A stretch of 16,249 nt of DNA from an uncultured Opitutia bacterium (lineage in GTDB: Bacteria; Verrucomicrobiota; Verrucomicrobiia; Opitutales; UBA953): positions 1-16,249 of the forward strand of contig CAINSX010000143.1 in assembly GCA_903853185.1 (NCBI GenBank), in the 5' to 3' direction. The translations under genes and the position numbers were made by a program. Shown one piece after another: positions 15,819-16,249 of this stretch (position 1 is the stretch's first letter; every line of letters starts with the position of its first letter). Below the pieces are notes generated by a model that searched no databases, was not told the origin of the DNA, and worked only from the letters and a program-made list of their open reading frames with translations.

Positions 15819-16249
15819 TTACTTGGCGACAGCCGGGAGACCCGAGCCCCAGATGCCATTGGGCCCGAGGTACTCGACGAGGTAGACCGCCGTGAAGATG
15901 ATGATCCAGACTATGTCGACGAAGTGCCAGTAGAGGCCCGCGACTTCGACGTCGAGGGCGCCCATGTGACCGCCGAGCTTGCCGGTGAAGCTGTAGAAAT
16001 ACATCAGGATGAGCCAGAGCACGCCGATGGCGACGTGCGTGCCGTGCGTGCCGGTGAGGACGTAGAACGTCGAACCGAGCACGCTGTTCTGGATGGTCAG
16101 GCCCTGATGGTAGAAGTGCGTGAACTCGAAGACCTGACAGCCCAGGAAGATCAGGCCGAAGAAGATCACGCCGAGGACATTGCGGCGGAAGGACTTCAGC
16201 TGGCCCTTGTGCATCGCGGAGACCGCGAGTGCCATCAGGAACGAGGACA
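15819..16249 (-). CDS. Cytochrome c oxidase subunit III, C-terminal part (cut by window)
   Basis: Membrane subunit of heme-copper oxidase; stabilises subunit I and its proton pathways. Only the last 142 or so residues are in the window; the frame stays open to the edge (SSFL before MALAVSAMHKG), so the methionine at 16235 is internal and not the start. The heme-copper subunit III features are clear: FEFTHFYHQGL, the helix with TGTHGTHVAIGVLWL and the near-terminal GLYWHFVDIVWIIIF, giving four membrane segments in this fragment. It reads into subunit IV after 15 bp. Subunits I and II presumably lie beyond the window. Confidence 0.94.
   Translation of the reverse strand, partial: SSFLMALAVSAMHKGQLKSFRRNVLGVIFFGLIFLGCQVFEFTHFYHQGLTIQNSVLGSTFYVLTGTHGTHVAIGVLWLILMYFYSFTGKLGGHMGALDVEVAGLYWHFVDIVWIIIFTAVYLVEYLGPNGIWGSGLPAVAK

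Overview
The window is GC-rich chromosomal DNA with 16 protein-coding genes, the last one cut by the window edge. It holds no RNA genes, mobile elements or CRISPR arrays that I can see. The gene content suggests a Gram-negative aerobe: a three-subunit di-heme (type B) succinate dehydrogenase, a caa3-type cytochrome c oxidase cluster, a complete Bat (Bacteroides aerotolerance) operon and an LptF/LptG-family lipopolysaccharide permease. The SDH sequences resemble the Bacteroidetes/Verrucomicrobia/Chlamydiae type. Together with the high GC and the scarcity of Shine-Dalgarno sequences, this fits Verrucomicrobiota (Opitutae-like). That assignment is an inference, not a demonstration.

Layout: (1) 7-3443, minus strand: sdhC-sdhA-sdhB, an operon for complex II. 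(2) About 3444-3746: a divergent intergenic region with a candidate sdh promoter, overlapping GC-rich inverted repeats and, just before pyrG, a hairpin followed by T-runs that looks like an intrinsic terminator inside the pyrG leader. (3) 3747-5348, plus strand: pyrG, CTP synthase. (4) 5437-13383, plus strand: moxR, a DUF58 gene, a DUF4381-like gene, batA, batB, batC, batD and batE, tightly packed and mostly overlapping or within 3 bp of each other. (5) 13429-14574, plus strand: one LptF/LptG-family gene. (6) 14581-16249, minus strand: ctaG-like oxidase assembly gene, a strong intrinsic terminator, cytochrome c oxidase subunit IV and the C-terminal part of subunit III.

How the parts fit: SDH feeds electrons into the quinone pool and the caa3-type oxidase ends the aerobic chain. 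Between them sits the Bat operon. A MoxR AAA+ ATPase is encoded with three VWA proteins that have intact MIDAS motifs (DUF58, BatA, BatB), two TPR proteins (BatC, BatE), a BatD protein with a predicted periplasmic ectodomain and a small one-helix protein. The likely product is an inner-membrane ATPase/metal-dependent adhesion complex working on the envelope or on folding of other proteins. Its exact function is unsettled in the literature and cannot be read from sequence. I did not find a convincing wholly new system. The best leads are the terminator-like pyrG leader, the unusual architectures of BatC and BatE, and the solitary LptF/G gene at the end of the Bat cluster.
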